Source: Rehmannia glutinosa (taxonomy: Eukaryota; Streptophyta; Magnoliopsida; Lamiales; Orobanchaceae). From it: DNA of 64,000 nucleotides. Shown piece by piece: positions 22,020 to 32,440 of this stretch. The position numbers and the translations under genes are program-made. Below the pieces are notes generated by a model. It worked only from the letters and a program-made list of their open reading frames with translations, made no database searches and was not told the DNA's origin. The DNA is taken from positions 248,001-312,000 of the forward strand of contig JABTTQ020003411.1 in NCBI GenBank assembly GCA_016081115.2. The letters run 5' to 3'. Each line of letters opens with the position of its first letter. Within the stretch, counting starts at the first letter, position 1.

Positions 22020-22830
22020 TTGTCCGAGGATTATACACTCGATATGCATGGCTATTTGAAGAGTAGCCTAGGAAAAGACTTTTGTCACCCTTTGAGCCAA
22101 TTGAGCAATGTTATCTCAATCATTCAGGACATAGCAAATACAACCAAAGACATGAAAATATTTGAGGTTTGGCTTCTTTCCCAAAAGTATTTCATATGGG
22201 GTCATCAAACTTCCAGGCCTCAAATATATACGATTGGCAATATGACATGCAGTATTTAAAGCTTCTGCCCAAAAACCTTTTGAAAGTCTTTTAGAACTCA
22301 ACATGACACGGGATGTCTCATGCAATATACAATTTTTTCTCTCTGCCACTCCATTGTGTTGTGGAGTTTTTGGTACGAAAAATTCATGAGAAATCATCTT
22401 TCTATCACAAAAAGACGAGAAAAAAGAGTTCGCAATTTTTTTACCATGGTCCGACCTAATTCTAACAACTGTTAGCCTATACAGATTAACAACTCTTCTA
22501 TGCCAACTTCTAAATACTTCAAATGTTTCAGATTTCTCACGTAAAAAATAGATCCAAGTAAAATGTGAAAAATCATCAACAATCACAAAAAAATATTTCC
22601 TTCCACCAATACTTTCAACTTCATTTGGACCCATAATGTCCATATGAAGCAATTCAAAATCTTGTGTGGTATTGAAATGTGATAACATTTGGTGTGGCAT
22701 TCTTCTTTGTATATCCTTTTGATAACTTTCACACACATTAGCATTCTTTATGCAAAATCTCGGTAAACCACGAACAACCTCAAATTTCACAAGATCCCTC
22801 ATTTTCTTAAAACTTAGATGACCTAATTTT
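22020..22830 (-). pseudogene. Unit C: Copia integrase relic (best preserved)
   Basis: Continuous over about 228 codons at 22802-22116. The - strand reads HFNTTQDFELLHMDIMGP (first catalytic Asp), FVIVDDFSHFTWIYFL, VVRIRSDHGKKI (second Asp), KTPQHNGVAERKN (Glu), then FWAEALNTACHIANR and GKKPNLKYFHVFGC. The DD35E triad is intact, but the N-terminal zinc finger is interrupted and no RT follows. Confidence 0.85.
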
Positions 22831-22879
22831 TGGTGCCATAGGTCAGATTCATCTCATGTATGTGCGATGTGACACATTT

Positions 22880-24320
22880 TTTATTAATAAAGCGATACAG
22901 CGATTATCGGATGATCTTAAACCAAAGCAAGAATACACGTGTTAGATTCATTAAAAACCTCACAAGAATTTTTGTTGAATTTAACATAGAGATTATCATC
23001 ACACAATTGGCTAATACTAAAGAGATTAGCATTTAGACCATCCACATGCAATACATTTCGTAGCCTAGGTAGGCCATCAACATTCAAAGTCCCCTTTCCA
23101 ACAATTTTTCCTTTACCTCCACCTCCATAGGTCACATTACCACCATCATGCTTTACATAGTCAGTTAAATACTCCAAAGTACTGTCTATGTGTCGTGAAG
23201 CAATTTTGCTATCAAAGTACCAAGATCCTGCAATGTTAGATCTCAAAGAAGTATGGATAACATGACATTTAAAATCAGATTTCTTAACCCAGACAGATTT
23301 TGAAAATTTCAAAATGTGATTACGAGGATGTCGTAACATTTCAGATGACATCTGACATGCAGAAATTCTGTTTGCCAAATCTGATTTTATTTTGTAACAA
23401 AACGGCCTAATATGTCCAGGAGCATGACAATAGTGACAAATAAAGTGGCGTTTACGAGGTTTGGACTTATGTGAAAAACTCTTCTTATTGTTGGAGGAAT
23501 CTGAAGATTCTCCTTGTTCTTTTGCTTTAACAAATACAGGAGTTTTATAACCAATGCCAGCTTTATCATTACTACCCAAAGAAAGTATATCATCTAGTTT
23601 TACTTTCCCAAAATTAAACTTCTTCATGGTTTCAAGAGAATCTTCAAGTTTAGAATTTACCTTTTCGAAGTCAAGATCCTTCTTAGTAAGGGCAGCCTCT
23701 AGCCTGGTAATTACTTCCTTCTGTTCATCATTTTATTTCTTGAGTCGATCATTCTCTTTCCTGAGGATTTCATTCAGTTTAATACTCTTCAGCCAATCTT
23801 TATACAACTTCGTGTATGTGTCTTCCAAACTTTCAGCATCTAAATCGTCCTCATGTTCCACATCATTAGGAACAGAGGTAGAATTGAAACAAAAAAGGTT
23901 AGAGACAGATAAGAAATCATGTTCTTCAGATGTGACCTCAGATGTGATCGGAGAAGGTGTGATCACATCTCGGGCCACACCTCTGGCAACACCTGAAGGA
24001 TTTATTTGGAGAGACTTTCGATCTTTCACCAAAGTGGTCAGAACTTTGTGATCTTCTTTCTGGACAGCGTTCTCATTGTCAGATTTATTGTCACTTAAGG
24101 TGACACTCCAACTCATTCCCTTTTTCACAAACATATTTGCACATTTTTCAACATAATGACCATATCCACAAAGCAAGCCTACATCTACATGAGAATCAAG
24201 AGTTTTTTTTATCAAACCTTTTTTGATTTTCAACTGAGGGACGGAAAGTAGTGACACTAGGAATTTCCATGCTAACAAACATACGGGATCAACACTTAGT
24301 GTCATCAAGTGTATGCTCTT
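22880..24320 (-). pseudogene. Unit C: gag tail and protease relic
   Basis: The - strand from about 24310 gives a first knuckle-like motif (CGYGHYVEKC), an acidic region, a DV/ITS-rich insert (DVITPSPITSEVTSEE), a coiled coil (LEDTYTKLYKDWLKSIKLNE), then a second knuckle CHYCHAPGHIRPFC and a protease region in which the DSGCSRH box has become DSKIASRH. A pre-integrase segment LFSISQLCDDN follows. The N-terminal capsid domain is missing right after the PBS. The frame is broken once near 23730. Confidence 0.8.
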
Positions 24321-24327
24321 GATGCCA

Positions 24328-25005
24328 AGTGTATGCGTGAGGAATTTTGAAAACAATAACAAGACACACGAAATACAAATTGTCTACAAGCCAACAAACT
24401 TGTAGACATGCCAATATGGCAAAACTTTCCACTAGTAAAAGCAGTTTGATTCCGTATACAAAAATACTAAAATCCAACAAGTAGAAACTCAACGAATAGA
24501 GTATATTTGATCTATGTAATTCAACTCATCCAACAATAGACATGTGTGGACTTTGTTAATCACAATACTAAAAATAATGGATGAAAAGCTAACAAACACA
24601 ATCTGCAGGGCTGAATCGATCTCGGATGTAGTCACATTCGAGATCGCATCCAGCGATTCGGACTCCTTTTTCTTGAATGACTCTTAATTCTCTCAAGACT
24701 CTTGTATCTCGGTGTATTTCTTGTGTATAGATTATGGACGCCCTCTTCTCTTTATATAGGCGTCCAAGTCCATCAAAGAGTCTAATACACAAGGAAAGAA
24801 GATATATACAATATGACAAGTATATCACTTATGTTAGGAAACAAGATAAATATCAACAAGTCTAATATATCTATACCATATCAATATGATTTCTTTCCTA
24901 ACCTATATCCAACTCAATCTTACCATAAGTATAGAAAGGCAAATCAAATCAAAATCCAATCTTTTATTTTAGGAAATTACTTGGGCGAAAATTAATGCCC
25001 TAACA
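24328..25005 (-). repeat. Copia array LTR3, 3' end deleted
   Basis: The - strand start TGTTAGGGCATTAATTTTCGCC is intact at 25005. The other end lacks about 95 bp compared with LTR2 (the U5 end and the PBS-LTR border), the junction lying at GATGCCA|AGTGTATGCG. Adjacent to Gypsy RNase H. Confidence 0.75.
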
Positions 25006-25600
25006 CTCGATATGCTTCAACATACCTCTTCATCCTCTCTTCCCTAACTTCGAATTTTCCAACGATTTGCTTATGGACGAGCTGAGAGTCCATATAAATA
25101 ATCGTTCTAGTAGCACCCATTTCGATAGCCATTTGGATCCCTCTGATAAATGCCTCGTACTCCACCTCATTATTAGACAACTTAAATTCCAATCTTACAA
25201 CAAAATCATTCTCAACTCCTTGTGGACTGATTAAGACAATACAAGCACCACAACCCAAGCTCCCTACCGAACCATCCACGTAAATCACCCATGACCCCTC
25301 TTCACTTTCGACTCTTGTCAACTCTTGCATAAAATCGCAAGGCCACGAGCTTTGATGGCCGACTGCTCTCAAACTCGATATCATATTCGCTCAATTCGAT
25401 GGCCCATTTCACCAACCTACCTGCCATCTCTGGCTTGCTCAACACATTTTTCAATGGAAGGTTATTTTGAACAATTACGTTATGTGAGAGAAAATATGGT
25501 CGAAGCCTTCTTGCGGTCACCACCAGCGCCAAACTCGCCTTCTCGATCTCCGCGTCTGCGGCTCGGTATTCCTCAAAGACGTTCGATGTAGTACACGGCC
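25006..25600 (-). pseudogene. Gypsy RNase H relic
   Basis: RNase H removes the RNA strand during reverse transcription. The - strand reads GRLVKWAIELSEYDIEFESS (connection), then WVIYVDGSVGSLGCGA (first Asp), SNNEVEYEAFIRG (Glu), IIYMDSQLVHKQIVG (Asp) and KFEVREERMKRYVEAYR, where it is cut by the Copia array at 25005. Acidic active-site residues are kept; one frameshift lies near 25330. Confidence 0.85.
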
Positions 25601-25633
25601 TCTCGGTCCAACTCCTCCCCGATCAAGATCGTG

Positions 25634-26704
25634 CTAACACCTTGCTCTCCTACCAAGATGTACAAGTATAAGGGTTCTCCGAGCCTTTGGTTTAGTCAAT
25701 AATGAAAGATTAGGCAAGTAGTCTTTCAAATCTTCAAAATCTCTCTGGCAATCCTCGTCCCAAATAAAATTTTTCGCCTTCCTTAGCACCTTAAAGAAGG
25801 GCAAACTCTCCTCATGGCGAGAAATAAATCTATTCAATTGCCAGTCAACTTTGTCGGGCATTGCACCTCTTTAGCATCCCGAGGTGGTGCCATTTCTCTA
25901 ATGGCTCTAACCTTCTTCGGATTAGCCGCTATTCCTTCTTCGTCACCATATATCCTAAGAATTTTCCCGACCTCACCCCAAAAGCACACTTCTTAGGATT
26001 GAACATCATTCGGTATTTTCTCAAAGTATCAAAGGTTTTCGCAAGTCCTTAACATGATCATCATGCTCTCATGCTCTTGACTAGCATGTCATCCACGTAT
26101 ACCTCCATGTTCTCCCAGTGTCCCTCAAACATTTTATCCACTAATATCTAATACATGGCTCTGCATTCTTCAATCCAAACGGCATCACTACATAGCAAAA
26201 GGTACCAAAAGAGGTGGTGAAGCTCACCTTCTTTTGGTTCTCCTCCGCCAATCTGATCTGATGATAGCCCTGCAATGCGTCCATCATGCTAAGCAACTCG
26301 CACCCGGAAGTTGAATCCACCAACTGATCGATCCTAGGCAATGGATAATAGTCCTTTGGGAAAGCCCTATTCAAGTCTCGAAAATCCATGCACATCCTCC
26401 AATCATCCTCCATTTTTGGCACTAGCACCGCATTAGATAACCACTCCAAAAACTGAATCTCTTTGATGTGCCCTGCATTCAATAGTTTTTGCACCTCCGC
26501 TCGGATTATAGCGTCCTTCTTAGGACCAAAATTTCTCTTGTTTTGTTTCACAGGCCTATATGATGGGTTCACATTGAGCCTATGCTCAGCTATACTTGGA
26601 TCAATTCCTACCAAATCTTTCGCTGACCAAGCAAACAAATCGATATTACTCCTTAAAATTCCTACCAGCTCTTCCCACAGACGGCGCCACTTGGTTGCTA
26701 CCAA
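25634..26704 (-). pseudogene. Gypsy reverse transcriptase relic
   Basis: The - strand from about 26680 gives IDLFAWSAKDLVGIDPSI, KQNKRNFGPKKDAII, a palm segment DWRMCMDFRDLNRAFPKD, MDALQGYHQI (usually MDAYSGYHQI) and VMPFGLKNA. A frameshift near 26150 precedes KMFEGHWENMEVYVDDM with an intact YVDD box at about 26085-26105. The thumb (KIRWKKC-like PKKCAFG) is frame-broken around 25980, and the FIWDEDCQRDFEDLKDYL segment follows at 25640-25790. A 35-bp LTR-end/PBS-like sequence sits at its N-terminal border (26680-26714). Confidence 0.85.
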
Positions 26705-26714
26705 AATACTCCTC
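26680..26714 (-). repeat. LTR-end/PBS-like sequence inside Gypsy pol
   Basis: GGCGCCACTTGGTTGCTACC and the next 15 bases match 29014-29048, the proposed LTR end plus primer site. On the - strand it continues TGGCGCCGTCTGTGGGAAG, the usual Tat primer-binding sequence, and then runs straight into RT codons (EELVGILRSN). Confidence 0.65.
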
Positions 26715-26759
26715 TCCCGACCTTGGTGACCATATCAGGGTCGACTGGCACCAGCTCAA

Positions 26760-27354
26760 CTACCATAATCTCCTCATTAGGTTGCACGTGTTTCATCGGT
26801 TCATCAAGTTTAATTATCTTATCCTTATTTTTATCGTCATCAAAAATATTTTCTCTCTCCGCCTTTTGAATACTCTCCACATATAATTTTTCGACATGTC
26901 GATCTCTGTGACCTCACCGACCTCCTCCCCCATGGGGAACTTCATTTTCAAATGATATACCGACACTACAGCTTGGAAAGCATTCAATGATGGTCTATCC
27001 AACATAGAATTATACGAAGAGGCTGCATCTACATTCAATAATCAAATTATTCTAGTTTTACGACTAGGCTCTTTCCCAAAGAGACGGGTAAAGTAATCAT
27101 ACCTATGGGTTGGATGGTTCCTCCCGCAAACCCGACCAATGTCGTATCCATGACTCCAACCCGGCACGGAGATTCATATTCTTGTAGCAATCATAGAATA
27201 GGATATCCGTCGAGCTCAGTGTCCACAAACACCCGCTGCACATCATAGTTCAAGATTGTGGCCGTGAACACAAGAACATCGCTATGAGGTGTCACGATAC
27301 CCTTGCTATCACTTGGCCCAAAATGAATACTCGCCCTGGTGACGCATCCTACCT
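26760..27354 (-). pseudogene. Gypsy protease relic
   Basis: The aspartic protease cuts Gag-Pol. On the - strand near 27235, VFVDT is followed by STDILF-type sequence with two bases missing where the GS of DTGSS should be, so the active site is frame-broken. Downstream SSYNSMLDRPSLNAFQAVVS and YHLKMKFP are the conserved flap-to-C-terminal part seen in Tat proteases; VVELVPVDPDMVTKVG leads into RT. Confidence 0.75.
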
Positions 27355-28830
27355 CTAATCGCTCCTCGCACCCGGCATGGGGCCGCCCTCACATAGCTCT
27401 TCCAAGCTCTCCTTGAGTCTCCTTTCGCTGGTCCTCCTACTATCATTTGGATCACCGCTCGCCGAGATGGAGGCGGAGGTAGAGGTAGCTCTTCTCTTTC
27501 CTCCTTCCTCCGCTACGGCTCCCACCGAGGTTGATTGTAACCGCGATTGTCCCTTTTGTACTCCCATTTTTTCCTTCTTCTTATCAACATAGACAAATTC
27601 CTTAGATGAACCTTGCTGAATGAGCCTCTCGATCTCATCCCTCAAGTGTGTGCACGATCAGTTGTATGGCCATACTCACTATGGAACCTACAAAACTCCT
27701 TACACTTCGCCTTCACTGGTGCCTCCGCATGTGCCTTCGGCCACCTCAGACCAGGGTGCCTTTCGATAGCCAGCAGCACCTCGCTCTGAGGTAAAGCCAA
27801 AGACGTGTATTTCTCGTACCTCGGTCATCCACCCATCACCTTGGACTTCGGCTTCCAGGATCCTTTATCCCCCCGATCTTCCTTCCTATCCCTCCTCTTA
27901 TCTCTTTTTTGCCTCTTCATTTTTCTCGCCTCCTCTAAGTTAATGTATCGCTCTGCCCGAGCTAGCAGCTCATCGAATGTTTTAGCTGGCTCTATGACCA
28001 AGGATTCAAAAAATTCCCCATCCTTCAACCTTTGAGCTAAGGCATTAGCCAAGATCTCCGGACTAGCCGAAGGCACCTCTAGTTTTGTAGTCGTGAACCA
28101 TTGTATATAACTCTAAAGTCCCTCCCCCTCACTGCTTGATCTTGAATAGAGTTAGGGCGCCTTTTGATATTCACGATAGCTCATAAACTGATTGAGGAAC
28201 GCCAAACTGAAGTCATCGAAATTCTTGATGGAACCCGGAGGAAGCTGACTGAACCACTGCTGAGCTGACTTCGTCAAGGCAGTAGGAAAAACTCTACACA
28301 TCACACCATCCGTGAACCTGTGTAGAAGAGCAGCATTTTCAAAATGACAGAGATGGTCCCATGGGTTGATGGTACCATCATATTCGAAATTTAGGGGGTC
28401 GGTAGGAGGATGGGAGCTCGTCGCCATTACTTCATCCAAGAAGGGGTTTTCCTCCGAACTTGGTGCCCCTCCCAAAGGTGCTCGCGACCCTCCTCCGAAT
28501 ATCCCTCACCTCGCGATGGAGATCATCCATTCGCTCCGACCAGTCCTGATCCTCAGTTGACATATGCTCCATCATCCTCAACGAATTAACTTCATCACCT
28601 CTATCACCGACCTCCGGCGTCTGGGCTACGCTCTCTCCCACCAAAGGGACCACGAGGTGGTGGTGGCGCGAATAACATCCTCGGCCTCCATTCCACCGCC
28701 TGCTCGACGGCCTTGGTGATGAAACACCCAATTGTTCGAAAAACATATGGCCCAAATTAACACCTCCTCCAGACATGGGTGTTTGTTCATCCACCCGGCC
28801 CTCGGAATCCTCGACCATCACCGTCCACCA
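27355..28830 (-). pseudogene. Gypsy gag relic
   Basis: The - strand at 28475-28152 is the retrotransposon gag capsid core: FEYDGTINPWDHLCHFENA, LLHRFTDGVMCRVFP and WFSQLPPGSIKNFDDFSLAF. Next, 28076-27825 gives ALAQRLKDGEFFESL and LLARAERYINLEEARK followed by a basic Lys/Arg-rich tail. 27645-27355 is a low-complexity linker. A CCHC knuckle is not evident. The leader part (28821-28480) is Ser/Arg/Glu-rich. Frameshifts occur around 28110 and 27810. Confidence 0.8.
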
Positions 28831-29022
28831 TAGGCGGTGGCGGAGGTCTAAGCGTTTTCATGCGTAACTCCACAGGGTATCACCCAATGGCGTGCGATTG
28901 GTCTTCCGCCAAATTTCTCCGTAAATCCTCCATAACTACCGTTCTTGAAGCTCACGTGAACTTGGTTGCTACCAAAATACTCCATAACTACCGCCAAATT
29001 TCCCACTGAGGCAGGCGCCACT
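28831..29022 (-). other. Gypsy leader with a duplicated LTR-end fragment
   Basis: Between gag and the LTR. A 22-bp copy of the LTR end (TGGTTGCTACCAAAATACTC) lies at about 28969-28990, and phrases such as 'ccataactaccg' are duplicated on either side (28930 and 28981). Confidence 0.6.
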
Positions 29023-29907
29023 TGGTTGCTACCAAAATACTCCTCTCCGTGAACTTGACCTCCGTGAGCTCCACCGTGAAAACTGCACAAAGGGGTGGAG
29101 GAGTGCTCAGCGTGCTCTCTCCGATCTTAAGTCGGTAACTTATGGAAGAAGAAAAGAGGCGAAAATATAAGTGATATGAAAAAATGAGATTAAGTTAAGA
29201 GTGAACCTGGAATTGGGCTTTTATATCTTAGCCGGATTAGGATTTCCAGTAAAATCTGGGTCTGATTTACGATTTGGTAGCAGAGGAATCATGATTAAGA
29301 TAGGATCGGATCTTCAAAACCCTAATTTGTCTTCCAAGGACCTCAGGTCCGAAGTGACCTACTACACCTCGAGGCATCGCCTCAACTACGTTCACTTCTA
29401 TTCTTGATATATTTACCCTTGACCTAATTGCCCAGAACACAACAAATCGGTCTCTATTCTTCTTAAGGAATCGCATTGATTCGGCCCAGTAAGGAATACC
29501 ACAGCTCAGTTCCATCAAACACTTTAACAGCATAACGAATGAATGCTAACAGGTCGCCCAATGTGCAAGGCTTAGCAGATCGACCCCATGCGTAGGGCTT
29601 AACGCGGATCGGCCCAATGCGTAGGGCTTAACAGATCGGCGAATGCGTAGGGCTTAACAGATCACCCAATGGATGAAGTCGAGCATTTCGGCCAGGACTA
29701 TATTTAACCCTTATCAAAAATGAAAAGGAAAAAAATGAACGAAAAGGGATAAGATAATGCATCAAGTATGTATAGAGGAAAATCCGTGGAACATTTTTTT
29801 TTATTTTTACAAAGAGAGAGAAACACAGTCCCATCGTCGGAAGGCCCAGATCGTGTAGCTCGGACCAGCCCACCAAAAGCGGGCTAGAAGACCGAGTTGG
29901 GTTCACA
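29023..29907 (-). repeat. Proposed 5' LTR of the Gypsy element
   Basis: The left edge (TGGTTGCTACC) adjoins a TGGCGCC primer-site-like sequence. The right edge is placed at GGGTTCACA, giving TGTGAACCC as - strand start. A GATATAAAAGCCC TATA box (complement near 29215-29230) and a 27-bp tandem repeat (29554-29662) lie inside. No second LTR was found for comparison, so the right edge is uncertain. Confidence 0.5.
29554..29662 (-). repeat. 27-bp tandem repeat, 4 copies
   Basis: Units of CGGCCCAATGCGTAGGGCTT + AACAGAT, starting near 29554, 29581, 29609 and 29637, with small differences; in the U3 part of the proposed Gypsy LTR. Confidence 0.85.
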
Positions 29908-30578
29908 TGTTATTTTCCTACAAATGCATAATGGTGCTTTTTTTCCCTTTTTCCTTTTTAAATTCAAGAGGATAAGATTTCTAGTTTTAATTATAACGCA
30001 CCATCACCAGATACAAAATCTCTTTTTTTTTTTTGACAAGGAGATACAAAATCTTTTTCATCCTATGCTTGCATATATATATATATACATCAATCATATA
30101 TATATATATATATATTAAAAAAAACAAGTTTGACATATGTCATCACCTCATTAACCTTGAATATGTGTCGACTCGTCACTCTCTCAATTCCACATAAAGC
30201 CTTAAAACTTATCCACATGGCAACTATATGTAGAAATTTAAAAGATAACAAATTTAAAAGTTAACAAATAATCCACAATTCTAGGATTTCCTTTCAAAAA
30301 AAATCTAGGATTCTATTAAAAATATCTTTTAAATTTGTTATCTTTAAATTATTATATTATATGTATCAAATAAAATGCAAAAACACAAGCAAGAAAGAAA
30401 AAAAATAGACAATTTATTCTTACGTGTTTCTTTGTTTTATTTTGATGATACCACAAAGGAAAAAAAAAATCCCAACTTTAATAGGATTAGATCATAAATA
30501 GTTTGAAAAAGTCAATATCTATCAATTCAACTTCTTGCATATTGTTATTGAAAAATCTACTGTAACACACGGGTGTTG

Positions 30579-30614
<36 letters not shown>

Positions 30615-30619
30615 TCTGT
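29908..30619. other. AT-rich spacer with TA microsatellites
   Basis: No gene seen. (TA)n runs at about 30076-30117 and 30583-30611. A short inverted/duplicated phrase 'tctaggattctattaaaa / aatctaggatttcc' lies near 30280-30320. Confidence 0.6.
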
Positions 30620-31989
30620 TTTTTAGGGCATATCACTCCAAGTCAACGGTGTTGACGAAACCCTTTTTCCCAATGGGAAAGTCTTCAAGTCTTCTTCTCT
30701 GGAAGCTGAAAATTTTTCAATTGGAAACTTGCCTGCATATGTACGCAAACGTTGGGGGGGCCCCTCGGGGTTGCCCAGGGAGGCCCCTCTGACGCTAAAG
30801 TCTGCTTTGTGATTGAGAGAAAATAATACTTTAAATGAATCTTTTGAATTAAATGCGTATGAGAATTATGATTTTCACTTACAAATAAATAGGAGAGACC
30901 TTTTTATACCGGGAGATGGGGCATGTGGGTTGTGTAGGAGAATTTGGGTTATGGGCCAGTCCGCGAAGGAGAAATCGGCCAATGGGCGATGCAGTACACC
31001 TTTGGATCGAGTTATTTAATTAAGATCCCATTGGGCAATTAATATTAAATTAATATATAAACCGAATTATACATTAAATAATTAAATATCATTTTTGCCC
31101 CTAACATAAGCTCCCTAGCTCAGTCTTTGTGGAGGAATGAAGTAGTACGGAGCTAAACTGATATCATGTCGGTTTGTCTTGTTGTACATCTTGTCTTGCA
31201 TTTGAAAAATATTTGACCACTTTTGTATAAGGACCCTTGGAAGGAGAACCTTTGACCGTGTCTTCCAAAGGTAACATTTCTCTCTACTGTTTAACTTTAA
31301 ATTTTTTTGCTTTGTAGAAGACTTAGAAAAAACTCTTGAAAGTTGAGATGAGAGCTGAGGTCAGGGATGAGAGTCCAGTAGGTGTAAGGGATGGCTCTGG
31401 GGTGCCTCACATGCGCCCTTGTGGGGAGCCCTTAAGGGCGCTTTCCCGGAGGGCGGCCTAAGCCTCCCCAGTCCTTCATTCCTTGCATTTTTCTCCATCT
31501 CTTTCGGAGTTTTTCCCTTCTTTGAGCCAGATTTCAGATTTCGGCTTTTCTTCATTTCCGCGTTCACCAGTCTTCCCCCGGTTTAGCTTCTGATTCCTTG
31601 TTCGGGGGGCTTGTTTTTTATTTGTGTAGAGATAAACCCTTCCCTTTGGAAGGAAGCTTTAATTCTTCCGGAGTGGCCGGAGATACTTGTGTTTTGCTTT
31701 ATGCCTTTCTGACTCGGATGGATCCTTCTCGAGCTCGAAGGGAGCACCCTTCTCGAGCTTGGAGGAAGCACCTTTCTCGAGCTTTCTCAAAGTTCCTACT
31801 ATCTTACTTAAATCTTCTCCCCACAGGTGTTAGCATTTTTAGCTTCTATTTCTTGCACATTTTCGTCTTGGAGAAGAATTTACAGAGACCCTTATGAGGA
31901 GGATCCTTCGATTCCCTTCAGGGGCTTAGCCAGAGGCGGAAAATTTACGAGGACTCTCCCGTGGTAGGAGTATCTTCCCTCCGGAGCAT
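30620..31989 (+). other. Probable Gypsy LTR/leader debris
   Basis: Contains GGGGGCCCCTCGGGGTTGCC and AGGCCCCTCTGACGCTAAAG, a GC-rich phrase familiar from R/U5 regions of plant Gypsy LTRs. CTTTTTATACCGGG (30900) could be a TATA region and TTTTGCCCCTAACA (31093-31106) a possible LTR end. No protein domain or matching LTR was found; three TTCTCGAGCT(T/C)G repeats occur at 31725-31795. Confidence 0.35.
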
Positions 31990-32440
31990 AAAGCTTCACT
32001 AGGGGACGTTTTTTTAACCTCACTGAGCGAAAAGCTTCTCTTGAGGATCTTATTTACCTCGGTGCGGAAAGCTTCTCTAGAGGATTTTTATTTACCTCAC
32101 AGGAGAGCGAAAAGCTTATCTAGAGGATTTTATTTGTCTCATGGAGTGAAAGCTTCTCTAGAGGACTTTGCTTGCTTCACTTTGGGAAAGCTTCTCTAGA
32201 GGATTTTATTTATCTCACAGCTGAGGCTTCTCTAGAGGATTTTATTTATCTCACGAAGCAGAAAATTTCTCTAGAGATTTTAATTTACCTCACGGAGCGG
32301 AAAGTTTCTCTAGAGGATTTTTTACCTCATGGAGCGGAAAATTTCTCTAGAGGATTTTATTTACCTCACGGAGCGAAAAACTTCTCTAGAGGATTTCATT
32401 TGTCTCACGAAGCGGAAAGCTTCTCTAGAGGGCTTATTTT
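31990..32440 (+). repeat. 39-bp tandem repeat, about 11 copies, in an open reading frame
   Basis: The unit CTTCTCTAGAGGATTTTATT + TACCTCACGGAGCGGAAAG recurs at 32032, 32071, 32112, 32152, 32191, 32227, 32265, 32304, 32341, 32381 and 32420. As 39 is 13 codons, part of the array stays open in more than one frame (for example repeated SLEDFIYLTERK). It resembles tandem-repeat tracts of retrotransposon 3'UTRs. Confidence 0.85.

Larger units (their letters stand above)
12837..25005 (-). mobile_element. Tandem array of an RT-deleted Sirevirus-type Copia element (three LTRs)
   Basis: Reading the - strand: LTR3 (25005-24328), internal C, LTR2 (20140-19387), internal B, LTR1 (15247-14489), then a truncated internal A ending at 12837. 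The landmark 'acacattagcattctttatgc' occurs at 12921, 17829 and 22733, giving periods of 4908 and 4904 bp. Every full internal region carries gag tail, protease and integrase but only the first bases of RT joined to the end of RNase H, so the family is non-autonomous or was deleted before it was multiplied. The right end abuts Gypsy RNase H exactly at CTAACA|CTCGA. The left 3' LTR is missing. Unequal recombination between LTRs is the simplest origin; an assembly error is possible. Confidence 0.8.
25006..29907 (-). mobile_element. Tat-type Gypsy retrotransposon, 5' LTR to RNase H portion
   Basis: The - strand order is proposed 5' LTR (29907-29023), leader, gag (about 28830-27355), protease (about 27350-26800), RT (26704-25640) and RNase H (about 25600-25006). 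Integrase continues at 8196-6999 beyond the inserted CACTA element and Copia array. Motif style (YDGTINPWDH in gag, VFVDT protease, NRNF in RT, a VDGS RNase H) is that of the Tat lineage of Ty3/Gypsy. All domains carry frameshifts or stops. Confidence 0.8.

Noticed and set aside
27377..27592. 71-aa + strand open frame
   Set aside because: Shadow of the low-complexity gag linker on the - strand.
30076..30117. TA runs as replication origin or matrix attachment site
   Set aside because: Simple microsatellites; nothing beyond base composition supports a function.
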